Shown: piece after piece, positions 15,956 to 24,424 of the stretch
Layout of the letters: the number at the start of each line of letters is the position of its first letter
Numbering within the stretch: position 1 is the stretch's first letter
Program-made: the position numbers and the translations under genes
Origin: JBHJGP01 sp050331695
GTDB taxonomy: Bacteria; Pseudomonadota; Alphaproteobacteria; Geminicoccales; Geminicoccaceae
DNA length: 64,000 nt
NCBI GenBank assembly: GCA_050331695.1
Contig: JBHJGP010000016.1
Location: 124,001-188,000, forward strand
Reading direction: 5' to 3'
The notes under the pieces: model-generated
Databases searched by the model: none
What the model was told of the DNA's origin: nothing
What the model saw: the letters and a program-made list of their open reading frames with translations, nothing else

Positions 15956-16369
15956 TTGAGCAAAGTTCACGTCAAGACCCAGATGGGGGTCCCAGCACAG
16001 CAGATCTGGGAGACGATCGGCAAGTTCGGTGAGATCCACAACTGGCATCCGGCCGTGGAGACGACCACGCTGGAGAAGGGCGGCACAGAACGGCGCCTGG
16101 CGTTGGTCGGCGGTGGCGAGATCGTCGAGCGGCTCGAGGCCGGTGACGCCGACGGCAAGAGCTACACCTATTCGATCCTGTCGAGCCCGTTGCCCGTGGC
16201 GAACTACAAGGCCACGATTCGCGTGGTCGAAGGCGCGGACGGCAAGGCCGAGGTCGAGTGGTCGAGCGAATTCGAGCCCCAGGGCCAGGAAAGCGATGCC
16301 ATGGCGGTGGTCCGCGGCATCTACGAGACCGGCTTTAACAATCTGAAGAAGATGTACGGTCTGAGCTAG
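15956..16369 (+). CDS. SRPBCC family (polyketide cyclase/START-like) protein
   Basis: A 137-residue single-domain SRPBCC protein. The start VHVKTQMGVPAQQIWETIGKFG and the following IHNWHPAVETTTLEKGG give the strand-helix-helix pattern of the fold, with the conserved Trp-His-Pro. Later AEVEWSSEFEPQG is the central strand and YETGFNNLKKMYGL the long C-terminal helix that closes the ligand pocket. The ligand is unknown. The TTG start at 15956 follows AGGGAGAGG by six bases, which makes it the best start. A second, unrelated SRPBCC gene is at 9945-10766. Confidence 0.8.
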   Translation: MSKVHVKTQMGVPAQQIWETIGKFGEIHNWHPAVETTTLEKGGTERRLALVGGGEIVERLEAGDADGKSYTYSILSSPLPVANYKATIRVVEGADGKAEVEWSSEFEPQGQESDAMAVVRGIYETGFNNLKKMYGLS

Positions 16370-16395
16370 GACCGCCGCTCGACGAGGACAGCGGG

Positions 16396-16821
16396 CTAAG
16401 CGGGAAGGGTGACGGCGCCGGCTTCGTCGAGCGGAAATCCCTCGTTCCAGGCCACCTCCCAGAGGTGGCCGTCCAAATCTCTGAAGTAACCGGAGTAGCC
16501 GCCCCAGAAGACATCTTCGGCGGGCTTGATGATTGTGGCGCCGGCGGCCTCCGCCTCTCGCAGGACCGTATCGACCTCGTCTCGGGAACGGGTATTGTAG
16601 GCGATCGAAAAACCGCCGAAACCCGAGCGCTCCGGCGATATTTTGGAGTCAGCGGCTAGAGCGTCAAACGGATACAGGCCCAGGGCGACACCACCGCATT
16701 GGAAGAAGCGAGCACCCTCGGCCGCCTTGACCGCGCGCCTCCAGCCGAGGCGTTCGAAGAAGCTCGTACTCTTGTCCAGATCGTGAACACCGAGCGTCAC
16801 GAGGGTAAAGCGCTGTTCCAC
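16396..16821 (-). CDS. VOC (glyoxalase/bleomycin resistance) family protein
   Basis: A 141-residue protein with two vicinal-oxygen-chelate repeats. The first contains TLVTLGVHDLDKSTSFFERL and ARFFQCGGVALGLYP; the second FGGFSIAYNTRSRDEVD, AGATIIKPAEDVFWGGYSG and FRDLDGHLWEVAWN, whose Glu is in the usual metal-ligand place. VOC proteins range from lyases to dioxygenases and drug-binding proteins, and this one cannot be placed further. The GTG start at 16821 follows GGAGG with six-base spacing. It is divergent from glnS. Confidence 0.83.
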   Translation of the reverse strand: MEQRFTLVTLGVHDLDKSTSFFERLGWRRAVKAAEGARFFQCGGVALGLYPFDALAADSKISPERSGFGGFSIAYNTRSRDEVDTVLREAEAAGATIIKPAEDVFWGGYSGYFRDLDGHLWEVAWNEGFPLDEAGAVTLPA

Positions 16822-16921
16822 GGGCCGCCTCCGGGATAGCTATGATCCGAGCCTTCTTCTTGTTGGCAAAAGCCATTTCTGGCAAGCAGCGCCAGCGGTT
16901 GGTGCAAGGAAACGAGTGGAT

Positions 16922-18610
16922 ATGAGCAACAAGACTGGCGGATCGGACGAGCCGGAGCGACGGGATTTCATCCGCGACATCGTCCGCGCCGATCTTGCCT
17001 CCAGGCGCTTGGAGACGCTCGTCACCCGCTTTCCGCCCGAGCCCAACGGCTATCTTCATATCGGCCACGCCAAATCGATCTGCCTCAATTTCGGCTTGGC
17101 CCAGGATTTTGGCGGCCGCTGCAATCTTCGCTTCGACGACACCAATCCCGAGAAGGAAGAGCAGGAATATATCGACGCCATCCTGCGGGACGTGGCCTGG
17201 CTCGGCTTCACCTGGGCCGACGAGCCCAAATTCGCGTCCGACTATTTCGAACAGCTCTACGCCTGGGCCGAACGTCTCATCACCAGCGGACTGGCCTATG
17301 TCGACGATCAGAGCGCGGACGAGATCCGCGCCAATCGGGGCACGCTGACCGAGCCCGGCCGCAACAGCCCGTACCGGGATCGGGACAAAGCCGAAAATCT
17401 CGATCTCTTTCGGCGGATGCGCGCCGGCGACTTCGAAGAAGGTTCGAAAGTTTTGCGGGCCAAGATCGACATGGCCTCGGGCAACATCAATCTGCGGGAC
17501 CCGGTGCTCTACCGCATTCGAAAAACCGAGCATCCCCGCACCGGCTCGACCTGGTCGATCTATCCGACCTACGATTTCGCCCATGGCCAGTCGGACGCCA
17601 TAGAAGGCGTCACCCATTCCTTATGCACCCTCGAATTCGAAGCCCACAGGCCGCTCTACGATTGGCTGATCGAGAACCTGCCGACCAACGCGCGGCCGCG
17701 CCAATATGAGTTCGCCAGGCTCAACCTTTCCCACACCGTGCTGTCGAAACGGGCCCTCATCCGGCTGGTCCGGGAGGGCCATGTCCGGGGCTGGGACGAT
17801 CCCCGGATGCCGACCTTGGCGGGCCTAAGGCGCCGCGGCACGCCGCCGGAAGCGATCCGCTTGTTCTGTCAGCGAATAGGCGTGGCTAGAAGCGACAATC
17901 TGGTCGAGGTTCAGCAGCTCGACGCCTGCATCCGCGACGTGCTGAATAAGAAGGCACCGCGCCGTATGGCGGTGCTTCGGCCATTGAAGCTGGTCATCAC
18001 CAACTACCCCGAGGGCGATGAGGAGGAGCTTCAGGCGATCAACAATCCGGAAGATCCCGATGCCGGCACCAGGCCCGTCGCCTTCGCCCGGGAGATCCTG
18101 ATCGAGCGGGACGACTTCATGGAAGATCCGCCGAAGAAATTCTTTCGGCTGGCGCCCGGTCGGGAGGTGCGCCTTCGCTACGCCTACCTCGTGACCTGCA
18201 CCGACGTGATCAAGGACGAAGGCGGCGCCGTTGTTGAAATCCACGCCACCTTCGATCCGGCGACCAGGGGCGGCGACGCGCCGGACGGGCGCAAGGTGAA
18301 GGCAACGCTCCACTGGTTGTCGGCGCGCCATGCCAAACAGGCAGAAATCCGTCTCTACAACACGCTCTTTTCCGGCGAGCAGCCGGCTCTCGCCGATGAT
18401 CTGGCGGCCGAGCTCAATCCGGCTTCCCTCGAAGTCATCGGGGATGCTTGTGTCGAGCCGGCGCTGGCGAAGACGCCCACGGGTGAAACCGTCCAGTTCG
18501 AACGGCTCGGCTACTTCGCCGCCGATCCCGACGGGACGCCGGAGAAGCCGGTTTTCAATCGAACCGTGGGTCTTCGGGACAGTTGGGCGAGGGCGCAGAA
18601 ACGGGGCTGA
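16922..18610 (+). CDS. glnS: Glutamine--tRNA ligase
   Basis: A 562-residue class I aminoacyl-tRNA synthetase that charges tRNA-Gln. The HIGH-type motif is in PPEPNGYLHIGHAKSI near residue 45, and the KMSKS-type motif is in LSHTVLSKRALIRLV near residue 275. DDTNPEKEEQEYIDAI, GSTWSIYPTYDFAHGQSDAI (seen as STWSIYPTYDFAHGQ) and THSLCTLEF are characteristic of the GlnRS/GluRS core, and the C-terminal half has the all-beta anticodon-binding region. Many alphaproteobacteria lack GlnRS and use GatCAB instead, so a GlnRS here is a useful lineage clue. ATG 16922 is chosen; a GTG two codons upstream is possible. Confidence 0.95.
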   Translation: MSNKTGGSDEPERRDFIRDIVRADLASRRLETLVTRFPPEPNGYLHIGHAKSICLNFGLAQDFGGRCNLRFDDTNPEKEEQEYIDAILRDVAWLGFTWADEPKFASDYFEQLYAWAERLITSGLAYVDDQSADEIRANRGTLTEPGRNSPYRDRDKAENLDLFRRMRAGDFEEGSKVLRAKIDMASGNINLRDPVLYRIRKTEHPRTGSTWSIYPTYDFAHGQSDAIEGVTHSLCTLEFEAHRPLYDWLIENLPTNARPRQYEFARLNLSHTVLSKRALIRLVREGHVRGWDDPRMPTLAGLRRRGTPPEAIRLFCQRIGVARSDNLVEVQQLDACIRDVLNKKAPRRMAVLRPLKLVITNYPEGDEEELQAINNPEDPDAGTRPVAFAREILIERDDFMEDPPKKFFRLAPGREVRLRYAYLVTCTDVIKDEGGAVVEIHATFDPATRGGDAPDGRKVKATLHWLSARHAKQAEIRLYNTLFSGEQPALADDLAAELNPASLEVIGDACVEPALAKTPTGETVQFERLGYFAADPDGTPEKPVFNRTVGLRDSWARAQKRG

Positions 18611-19383
18611 GCCCTGCTCTGGCCGATTTTTTGTCCATCGTTGGGTTGACGCCCGAGGGTCTATCCTCGTGGGTGGCTTTGGGCCTGGTTCTTCTTAGCT
18701 GCCTGACCTCATTCATCAGTGCGTCGGCTGGTCTCGGCGGCGGCGTCATCCTGCTGGCGGTGATGGCCAGTCTCTTGCCGCCGAACGTTCTGATCCCGGT
18801 TCACGGGGTCATTCAGATCGGCTCCAATGCCGGCCGCACGGGCCTGATGCTGGCTCACGTCGATTGGCGTGTCTGGGCCTGGTTTCTTGGCGGCAGCGTC
18901 CTCGGCGCCTCAGCCGGGGCCTTGGTCGCCATCCGCCTGCCGGCGGAATGGCTTCAGATCATCCTGGGCATTTTCATTCTCTGGACGATTTGGGGACGAT
19001 TTCCCGTCATCCCCGGCCGGGCGATGGTCACGGTGACCGGCATCGTCTCGTCCTTTCTCACCATGTTCGTTGGTGCCACCGGCCCATTCCTCGCTGCCAT
19101 GGCTCGAGGTCTGAAGCTGGACCGGATGACCTATGTCGCCACTCACGGCGCCTGCATGACGATGCAACACACTATCAAGGTGTTGGCATTCGGCTTGCTG
19201 GGCTTTGCCTATGGCCCCTATCTGCCGCTGATCTTCGCCATGATCGCAAGCGGGTTTGTGGGTTCGATTCTGGGCAAACGCGTGCTGATCAAACTCGGCG
19301 ATGACCGCTTTCAGTGGATCTTGAACGCGATCCTGACGCTGCTGGCGATCAGGCTTGTCTTGGTCGGTCTTCTCGACCTTTAA
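18583..19383 (+). CDS. TauE/SafE-type anion (sulfite) exporter
   Basis: A 266-residue membrane protein with about eight helices. It contains the two TauE/SafE repeat motifs, SFISASAGLGGGVILLAVM near residue 42 and FVGATGPFLAAMARG near residue 160, each a Gly-rich turn after a helix. Family members export sulfite, sulfoacetate or related organosulfonates, but substrate cannot be read from sequence. With the TTG start at 18583 it overlaps the glnS end by 28 bases; TTG 18631 would avoid the overlap but has no ribosome site. Its stop shares the bases TTAA with the stop of the convergent gene. Confidence 0.82.
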   Translation: MGEGAETGLSPALADFLSIVGLTPEGLSSWVALGLVLLSCLTSFISASAGLGGGVILLAVMASLLPPNVLIPVHGVIQIGSNAGRTGLMLAHVDWRVWAWFLGGSVLGASAGALVAIRLPAEWLQIILGIFILWTIWGRFPVIPGRAMVTVTGIVSSFLTMFVGATGPFLAAMARGLKLDRMTYVATHGACMTMQHTIKVLAFGLLGFAYGPYLPLIFAMIASGFVGSILGKRVLIKLGDDRFQWILNAILTLLAIRLVLVGLLDL

Positions 19384-19910
19384 CCGGCGGCGCCCGCCGG
19401 CTGTTCGGCATAAGCCCGGCTTCGGCTCTCGATGATGTCGTGCAAGTCTTTTTGCAAGCCTAGCGCAAACAGACCTTCGGCGATGATGAAGCTGGGGGCG
19501 AGGAAGATCTGCAGGACATTGTCGAGAAGGGCTGGTTTCCGGCCCTCGAAGACATGGCCCCAAAGCTGCAGTGCGACGCCGCCGAAGAAGCAGACGGCAA
19601 AAATGCTTAAGCTGAATGCCAGATCCTCGGCCGCTAGCCATTGAGCGAGGAAGGCCATCGGTAGATAGATGCAGGTGGCGATGAGGCCGATGACGGGCGA
19701 GCCCACCGTGTAGAACAGGAGAAGCGAGACGACCAGGAGGTGGGCGAAGCTGATCTCGACGCCGCCAAGGGTCATGGTCGGGCCATAGGCCAGGAGGAGC
19801 ATAAGGGCGAAGGCGATCGCCGGCACGCCGACGCAATGGGTCAACTGATTACGCACATCCCGGTGATAGGCGGTGTACATCGCCATCTGCTCGATGAATG
19901 CGTCCCGCAT
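19380..19910 (-). CDS. Mpo1-like (DUF962/YGL010w) membrane protein
   Basis: A 176-residue protein with four or five membrane helices. The conserved histidine-containing motifs of the Mpo1-like family are present: YHRDVRNQLTHCVGVP near residue 14 and LQLWGHVFEGRKPALLDN near residue 115. Yeast Mpo1 is an iron-dependent dioxygenase acting on 2-hydroxy fatty acids; bacterial members are mostly uncharacterised, so a lipid-oxidation role is inference. ATG 19910 has GAGGG just upstream and is preferred over a TTG 16 codons earlier. It is convergent with the TauE-type gene. Confidence 0.8.
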   Translation of the reverse strand: MRDAFIEQMAMYTAYHRDVRNQLTHCVGVPAIAFALMLLLAYGPTMTLGGVEISFAHLLVVSLLLFYTVGSPVIGLIATCIYLPMAFLAQWLAAEDLAFSLSIFAVCFFGGVALQLWGHVFEGRKPALLDNVLQIFLAPSFIIAEGLFALGLQKDLHDIIESRSRAYAEQPAGAAG

Positions 19911-20024
19911 GGATCCCTCAGCGCTTGCGATCACTTCAGTCGGCGCCGAAAGAATCAAATCGCAGGCCTCCGCTAACCAGCGGTTTCACCAACAATCACT
20001 GGATTGTGAGAAGCGGCGTGTGCG

Positions 20025-21017
20025 TTAGCCGCCGGTGACGCTCATGTGGCGGCCGACCGCCGGCCTGTTGTGACGCCGGTCGATGATGAAGTCGTGGCCC
20101 TTCGGCTTGCGGGCGATGCCCTCCAGAAGGGCCTGCTTGAGAGGTTCGTCGCTCTCGGAACTGCGCAGCGGCACCTTGAGATCGCAGGCGTCTTCCTGGC
20201 CCAGACACATGTACATGGTGCCGGTGCAGGTAATCCGAACGCGATTGCAGCTCTCGCAGAAATTGTGGGTCATCGGCGTGATGAAGCCGAGCCGGCCACC
20301 GGTTTCCTTGATCTCGACATAGCGGGCCGGACCGCCGGTCTTGTAGGGGATGTCCTCGAGGCTCCACCGCTCTTGCAGCCGCGAGCGGACCAATGACAGG
20401 GGCAGATACTGGTCGGTGCGGTCCTCGTTGATCTCGCCGAGCGGCATGGTTTCGATCAGGGTCAGATCGAAACCCTCGGCACCGCACCAGGCGATCATCT
20501 GATCATACTCGTCCTCATTAACGCCCTTGAGCGCCACGGCATTGATCTTGATCTGAAGACCCGCTTCCTTTGCGGCCTCTATCCCGGCCATGACCCGGTC
20601 ATACTTGCCCCAGCGAGTGATGCGCTCGAATTTTTGCCGGTCGAGGGTGTCGAGCGAGACGTTGATCCGGCGGACACCGTGTCCGTACAACTCGCCCGCG
20701 AACCGTGCCAACTGGCTGCCGTTGGTGGTTATGGTGAGCTCGTCCATCGCGCCCTCTTGCACGTGGCGGCCGAGCCGTTCGATCAGCCACATGACGTTGC
20801 GCCTGACCAGGGGCTCGCCGCCGGTGAGCCGGATCTTGCGCACGCCCATCTCGACCAGGGCGGATCCCAGGCGATCCAGCTCTTCAAGCGTTAACAGATC
20901 CTTCTTCGGCAGGAACGTCATGTCTTCCGCCATGCAGTAGACGCAGCGAAAATCGCAGCGGTCCGTGACGGAGATCCGCACGTAGCTGATGTGCCGTCCG
21001 AAAGGATCGATCATCAT
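20025..21017 (-). CDS. moaA: GTP 3',8-cyclase MoaA (molybdenum cofactor biosynthesis)
   Basis: A 330-residue radical SAM enzyme that rearranges GTP to 3',8-cyclo-GTP, the first step of molybdopterin synthesis. The SAM [4Fe-4S] motif is CDFRCVYC near residue 21. The second, substrate-binding cluster motif is CESCNRVRITCTGTMYMC near residue 254, a C-x2-C-x13-C arrangement. The protein ends in MSVTGG; the terminal Gly-Gly is needed for activity in MoaA. RLTGGEPLVR is the GGE motif that binds the SAM amino group. It starts at ATG 21017 or the adjacent ATG 21014. It is not next to other moa genes, but two molybdopterin enzymes lie in the same window. Confidence 0.95.
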   Translation of the reverse strand: MMIDPFGRHISYVRISVTDRCDFRCVYCMAEDMTFLPKKDLLTLEELDRLGSALVEMGVRKIRLTGGEPLVRRNVMWLIERLGRHVQEGAMDELTITTNGSQLARFAGELYGHGVRRINVSLDTLDRQKFERITRWGKYDRVMAGIEAAKEAGLQIKINAVALKGVNEDEYDQMIAWCGAEGFDLTLIETMPLGEINEDRTDQYLPLSLVRSRLQERWSLEDIPYKTGGPARYVEIKETGGRLGFITPMTHNFCESCNRVRITCTGTMYMCLGQEDACDLKVPLRSSESDEPLKQALLEGIARKPKGHDFIIDRRHNRPAVGRHMSVTGG

Positions 21018-21151
21018 GGTGATAAGCCCTAGGGTCTTTTCGTTGCCGGTCGGTACGATCGTCCAACAGCTTGCCGACCGCTTCCTCTTAGCCGCAATGT
21101 GGAAGGGTCGGCGTCGTTAGGCAAGTACGCCGCGGCTCCGGGGAACGCGTC

Positions 21152-21919
21152 TTGGTCACGTCGAAAATCTTCTTCACCGCCGCCGAAACCGATGAGGCGC
21201 AAAGCGCGCTGGGGCCTTTGCGCGAGGCCTATGGGGGTGTGCCGGTCGAGGACGCGAAAACGATTGTCGCCCTGGGCGGCGACGGTTTCATGCTGGAGAC
21301 CATGCACACTTACGTCGAACGACGTCTGCCGATCTACGGCATGAACCTGGGCACGGTCGGCTTTCTTCTGAACACCTACCAGGCGGATGGTCTGGCCGAC
21401 CGCCTATTGAACGCCGTCACCGTCAAGCTGTTTCCCTTGCGTATGGTCGCGACGCTCCAGGACGGGACGATCGAAGAGGGTCTCGGCATCAACGAGGTCT
21501 CCTTGTATCGGGAGACCCGTCAGGCGGCGACCGTCTCGATCGAGATCGACGGTGTCGAGCGGTTGCCGGCCCTGGTTTGCGACGGCATCCTGGTTTCAAC
21601 GCCGGCCGGCAGCACCGCCTATAATCTGTCGGCCCATGGCCCGATCATACCGCTCGGTTCGCCCTTGTTGGCGCTGACGCCGATCAGCCCGTTTCGCCCG
21701 AGGCGATGGCGGGGCGCGCTGTTGCCGAGTTCGGCGCGTTTCGTCCTGCGAGTGAGAAATCCGCGCAAGCGGCCGGTGAGCGCGGTTGCCGATTTCACCG
21801 AGGTGCGGGACGTGACCAAGGTCGAGATCTGGGAAGATCGCGAATTGGCGATCCCGCTCTTGTTCGATCCTGATCATCATCTGGAGGAACGGATCCTCCA
21901 GGAGCAGTTCATCGCCTGA
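21152..21919 (+). CDS. nadK: NAD kinase
   Basis: A 255-residue NAD kinase making NADP from NAD and ATP. The catalytic GGDG motif is in ALGGDGFMLETMH near residue 45, followed by GMNLGTVGFLLN, the nucleotide-binding loop. The second motif, LVSTPAGSTAYNLSAHGPI around residue 150, contains the conserved Thr-Ala-Tyr that binds NAD. The TTG at 21152, seven bases after GGGGA, is the only plausible start. The Phe after GGDG is the form seen in short alphaproteobacterial NAD kinases. It precedes the leucine-degradation operon by 83 bases on the same strand. Confidence 0.92.
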   Translation: MVTSKIFFTAAETDEAQSALGPLREAYGGVPVEDAKTIVALGGDGFMLETMHTYVERRLPIYGMNLGTVGFLLNTYQADGLADRLLNAVTVKLFPLRMVATLQDGTIEEGLGINEVSLYRETRQAATVSIEIDGVERLPALVCDGILVSTPAGSTAYNLSAHGPIIPLGSPLLALTPISPFRPRRWRGALLPSSARFVLRVRNPRKRPVSAVADFTEVRDVTKVEIWEDRELAIPLLFDPDHHLEERILQEQFIA

Positions 21920-22002
21920 CAAAGCCGTCATCGCTCGGCACGTGACCTCGGGGGCGGCTTGTGGTTTATCCGGCCGACCAGGGGACCGATCAGGGGCAGT
22001 GG

Positions 22003-23607
22003 GTGAAGCCGGCAAGCAGGATCAGCGCCAGAAGCGAAGGCTTCGCTCAGAACGCCGAGACTATGGATCAGTTGGTCCGGACCCTGCACGATCGGCTCGC
22101 GGAGGCGGCGCTGGGTGGTCCGGAACGCTCACGGCAGAGGCATCTGAGCCGCGGCAAGCTCTTGCCCCGGGAGCGGTTGAGACGGCTTTTGGATCCAGGC
22201 ACAGCCTTTCTCGAATGCTCGCCCCTGGCGGCGTTCGGTCTCTACAGCGGCGAGGTGCCGGGCGCCGGTCTGATCACCGGGGTCGGACAAATCGAAGGCC
22301 GCCAGTGCCTGGTGATCGTCAATGACGCAACGGTGAAGGGCGGTACCTATTATCCCCTGACGGTGAAAAAGCACCTTCGGGCTCAGGCGATTGCCGAGAT
22401 CAACCGGCTGCCTTGCATCTACCTGGTGGATAGCGGCGGCGCCAATCTGCCGAACCAGGACGAGGTGTTTCCGGATCGCGATCATTTCGGCCGGATCTTC
22501 TTCAATCAAGCGCGGATGTCGGCCTTGGGCATCCCCCAGATCGCTGCTGTCATGGGCTCCTGCACGGCAGGCGGCGCATACGTGCCGGCCATGGCCGACG
22601 AAGCGATTATCGTTCGCGATCAGGGCACGATTTTTTTGGGCGGCCCGCCTCTTGTGAAAGCGGCCACCGGTGAAGTCGTAACGGCCGAGGAATTGGGCGG
22701 TGGCGATGTCCACACGCGCCTCTCTGGCGTCGCCGACCATCTCGCGGACAATGATGACCATGCGCTGATGCTCGCCCGTCGGATCGTGGCGTCCCTTCCC
22801 GCCGAGCGAACGTCGCCGCCCGGTCGGCGTGAACCGGAACCGCCGGCGCTCGACCCCGGTGAGCTGATCGGCATCGTTCCCGCCGACCCGCGCCAGAGCT
22901 ACGACGTCAGGGAGATCATTTGGCGTTTGGTGGACGGTTCGATCTTCGAGGAATTCAAGGCGCGCTTCGGCACGACCCTGGTGACAGGCTTCGCGCGGAT
23001 TTGGGGCTATCCGGTCGGTATCATCGCCAACAATGGTGTTCTGTTCAGCGCGTCGGCTCTCAAGGGCGCCCATTTCATTGAGCTCTGCTGTCAACGGCGG
23101 GTCCCGTTGCTTTTCTTGCAGAACATCACCGGTTTCATGGTCGGTCGCGACTATGAAAATGGCGGGATCGCCAAGGACGGTGCCAAGATGGTGACCGCCG
23201 TTGCCTGTGCCAACGTGCCCAAGTTCACGGTCGTGATCGGTGGCAGTTTCGGCGCCGGCAATTACGCCATGAGCGGGCGGGCTTACGATCCGCGGTTTTT
23301 GTGGATGTGGCCCAATGCGAGGATCTCGGTGATGGGCGGCGAACAGGCGGCCAATGTTCTGGCGCAGGTCCGTCGGGACAATCTGGAAGCCCAGGGCGAG
23401 AATTGGAGCGCCCAGGATGAGGAGCGGTTCAAGGCGCCCATCCTGGAAAAATATGAAATGGAAGGCGATCCCTACTATGCCACGGCCCGGCTGTGGGACG
23501 ACGGCATCATCGAGCCTTTGGACACCAGGCGCGTCCTCGGCCTGGCACTGGCCGCGGCGGCCAACACGCCGGTGGCCGAGCCCCGTTTCGGCGTTTTCCG
23601 AATGTAG
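22003..23607 (+). CDS. liuB: Methylcrotonyl-CoA carboxylase carboxyltransferase (beta) subunit
   Basis: A 534-residue biotin-dependent carboxyltransferase. It moves carboxyl from carboxybiotin to 3-methylcrotonyl-CoA, giving 3-methylglutaconyl-CoA in leucine breakdown. The N-terminus has HLSRGKLLPRERLRRLLDPG, seen as RGKLLPRERLRRLLDPG, typical of acyl-CoA carboxylases. GGTYYPLTVKKHLRAQAIA and GSCTAGGAYVPAM, IFLGGPPLVKAATGE then FLQNITGFMVG are hallmarks of the MCC/GCC type. GTG 22003 follows AGGGG by six bases and gives the family length; GTG 21961 is an alternative. It starts a four-gene run liuB-liuC-liuD-liuE. Confidence 0.92.
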   Translation: MKPASRISARSEGFAQNAETMDQLVRTLHDRLAEAALGGPERSRQRHLSRGKLLPRERLRRLLDPGTAFLECSPLAAFGLYSGEVPGAGLITGVGQIEGRQCLVIVNDATVKGGTYYPLTVKKHLRAQAIAEINRLPCIYLVDSGGANLPNQDEVFPDRDHFGRIFFNQARMSALGIPQIAAVMGSCTAGGAYVPAMADEAIIVRDQGTIFLGGPPLVKAATGEVVTAEELGGGDVHTRLSGVADHLADNDDHALMLARRIVASLPAERTSPPGRREPEPPALDPGELIGIVPADPRQSYDVREIIWRLVDGSIFEEFKARFGTTLVTGFARIWGYPVGIIANNGVLFSASALKGAHFIELCCQRRVPLLFLQNITGFMVGRDYENGGIAKDGAKMVTAVACANVPKFTVVIGGSFGAGNYAMSGRAYDPRFLWMWPNARISVMGGEQAANVLAQVRRDNLEAQGENWSAQDEERFKAPILEKYEMEGDPYYATARLWDDGIIEPLDTRRVLGLALAAAANTPVAEPRFGVFRM

Positions 23608-23633
23608 CGAGCCACGGCAAAGGGACAGGGTCG

Positions 23634-24419
23634 TTGACTGAAGCTTTTCTGTTGCGCAAGCGCGATGCCCGGGGCGTCGTGACCGTCACGCTCAATCGCC
23701 CGGACCGGCACAATGCCTTCGACGACCAGATGATCGGGGAGCTCAGCCGCCAGTTCGAGCAGATCGCGGTCGACAAGGAAGCGAGGCTCTTGGTCCTGGC
23801 GGCCAACGGCAAGAGCTTTTCGGCCGGTGCCGACATCGGCTGGATGCGCCGGGCCGCGGACTATAGTCAGGCTGAAAACCGACAGGACGCCGAGGCGCTC
23901 GCGGAAATGATGCTGAGTCTGGACAGGTTGCCGATGCCGACGATCGCCCGCGTCCAGGGATCGGCGATCGGCGGCGGCGTGGGCCTGATCTCCTGCTGCG
24001 ATGTGGCGCTCGCCGCGGATCACGCCCAATTCGGCACCACCGAGGTCCGTCTCGGCATCATCCCTGCTGTCATTTCGCCGTTCGTCGTGCGCGCGGTCGG
24101 CCCGCGTCAGGCGAGGCGTCTGTTTCTCACCGGCGAAAGGATCGACGCCGCGACCGCCCTTCGAGCCGGCCTGGTCCACGAAACGGTGTCGGCGCCCGAG
24201 TTGGATGGGCTCCTCGAGCGGACCATCGAAGCGCTCCTGGCGGGCGGCCCCAGGGCGCAACGGGAGAGCAAGGATCTGGTCCGCGACGTCGCCGGCAGCG
24301 ACATCGACCGGGAGCTGATGATGGGGCTGGCCAAGCGCATCGCTAGGGTTCGAGCCACCGATGAAGCCCAGGACGGACTCTCGGCTTTCCTGAACAAAGC
24401 CAAGCCCGGTTGGACCTGA
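23634..24419 (+). CDS. liuC: Methylglutaconyl-CoA hydratase (enoyl-CoA hydratase family)
   Basis: A 261-residue crotonase-fold enzyme expected to hydrate 3-methylglutaconyl-CoA to HMG-CoA. The oxyanion-hole segments are FSAGADIGWMRRAADYS near residue 62 and VQGSAIGGGVGLISCCDVA near residue 105. TTEVRLGIIPAVISPFVVRAVG, seen as EVRLGIIPAVISPFVV, is typical of the LiuC/AtuE clade. TTG 23634 sits just after AAGGGACAGGG and follows liuB by 26 bases; the open frame extends back into liuB. Position between the two MCC subunit genes supports the specific role over a general enoyl-CoA hydratase. Confidence 0.9.
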   Translation: MTEAFLLRKRDARGVVTVTLNRPDRHNAFDDQMIGELSRQFEQIAVDKEARLLVLAANGKSFSAGADIGWMRRAADYSQAENRQDAEALAEMMLSLDRLPMPTIARVQGSAIGGGVGLISCCDVALAADHAQFGTTEVRLGIIPAVISPFVVRAVGPRQARRLFLTGERIDAATALRAGLVHETVSAPELDGLLERTIEALLAGGPRAQRESKDLVRDVAGSDIDRELMMGLAKRIARVRATDEAQDGLSAFLNKAKPGWT

Positions 24420-24424
24420 CGCCC

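Noticed and set aside
21018..21151. Molybdenum cofactor riboswitch before moaA
   Set aside because: I looked for the conserved paired elements of the Moco riboswitch on the minus strand and found none in the short leader.
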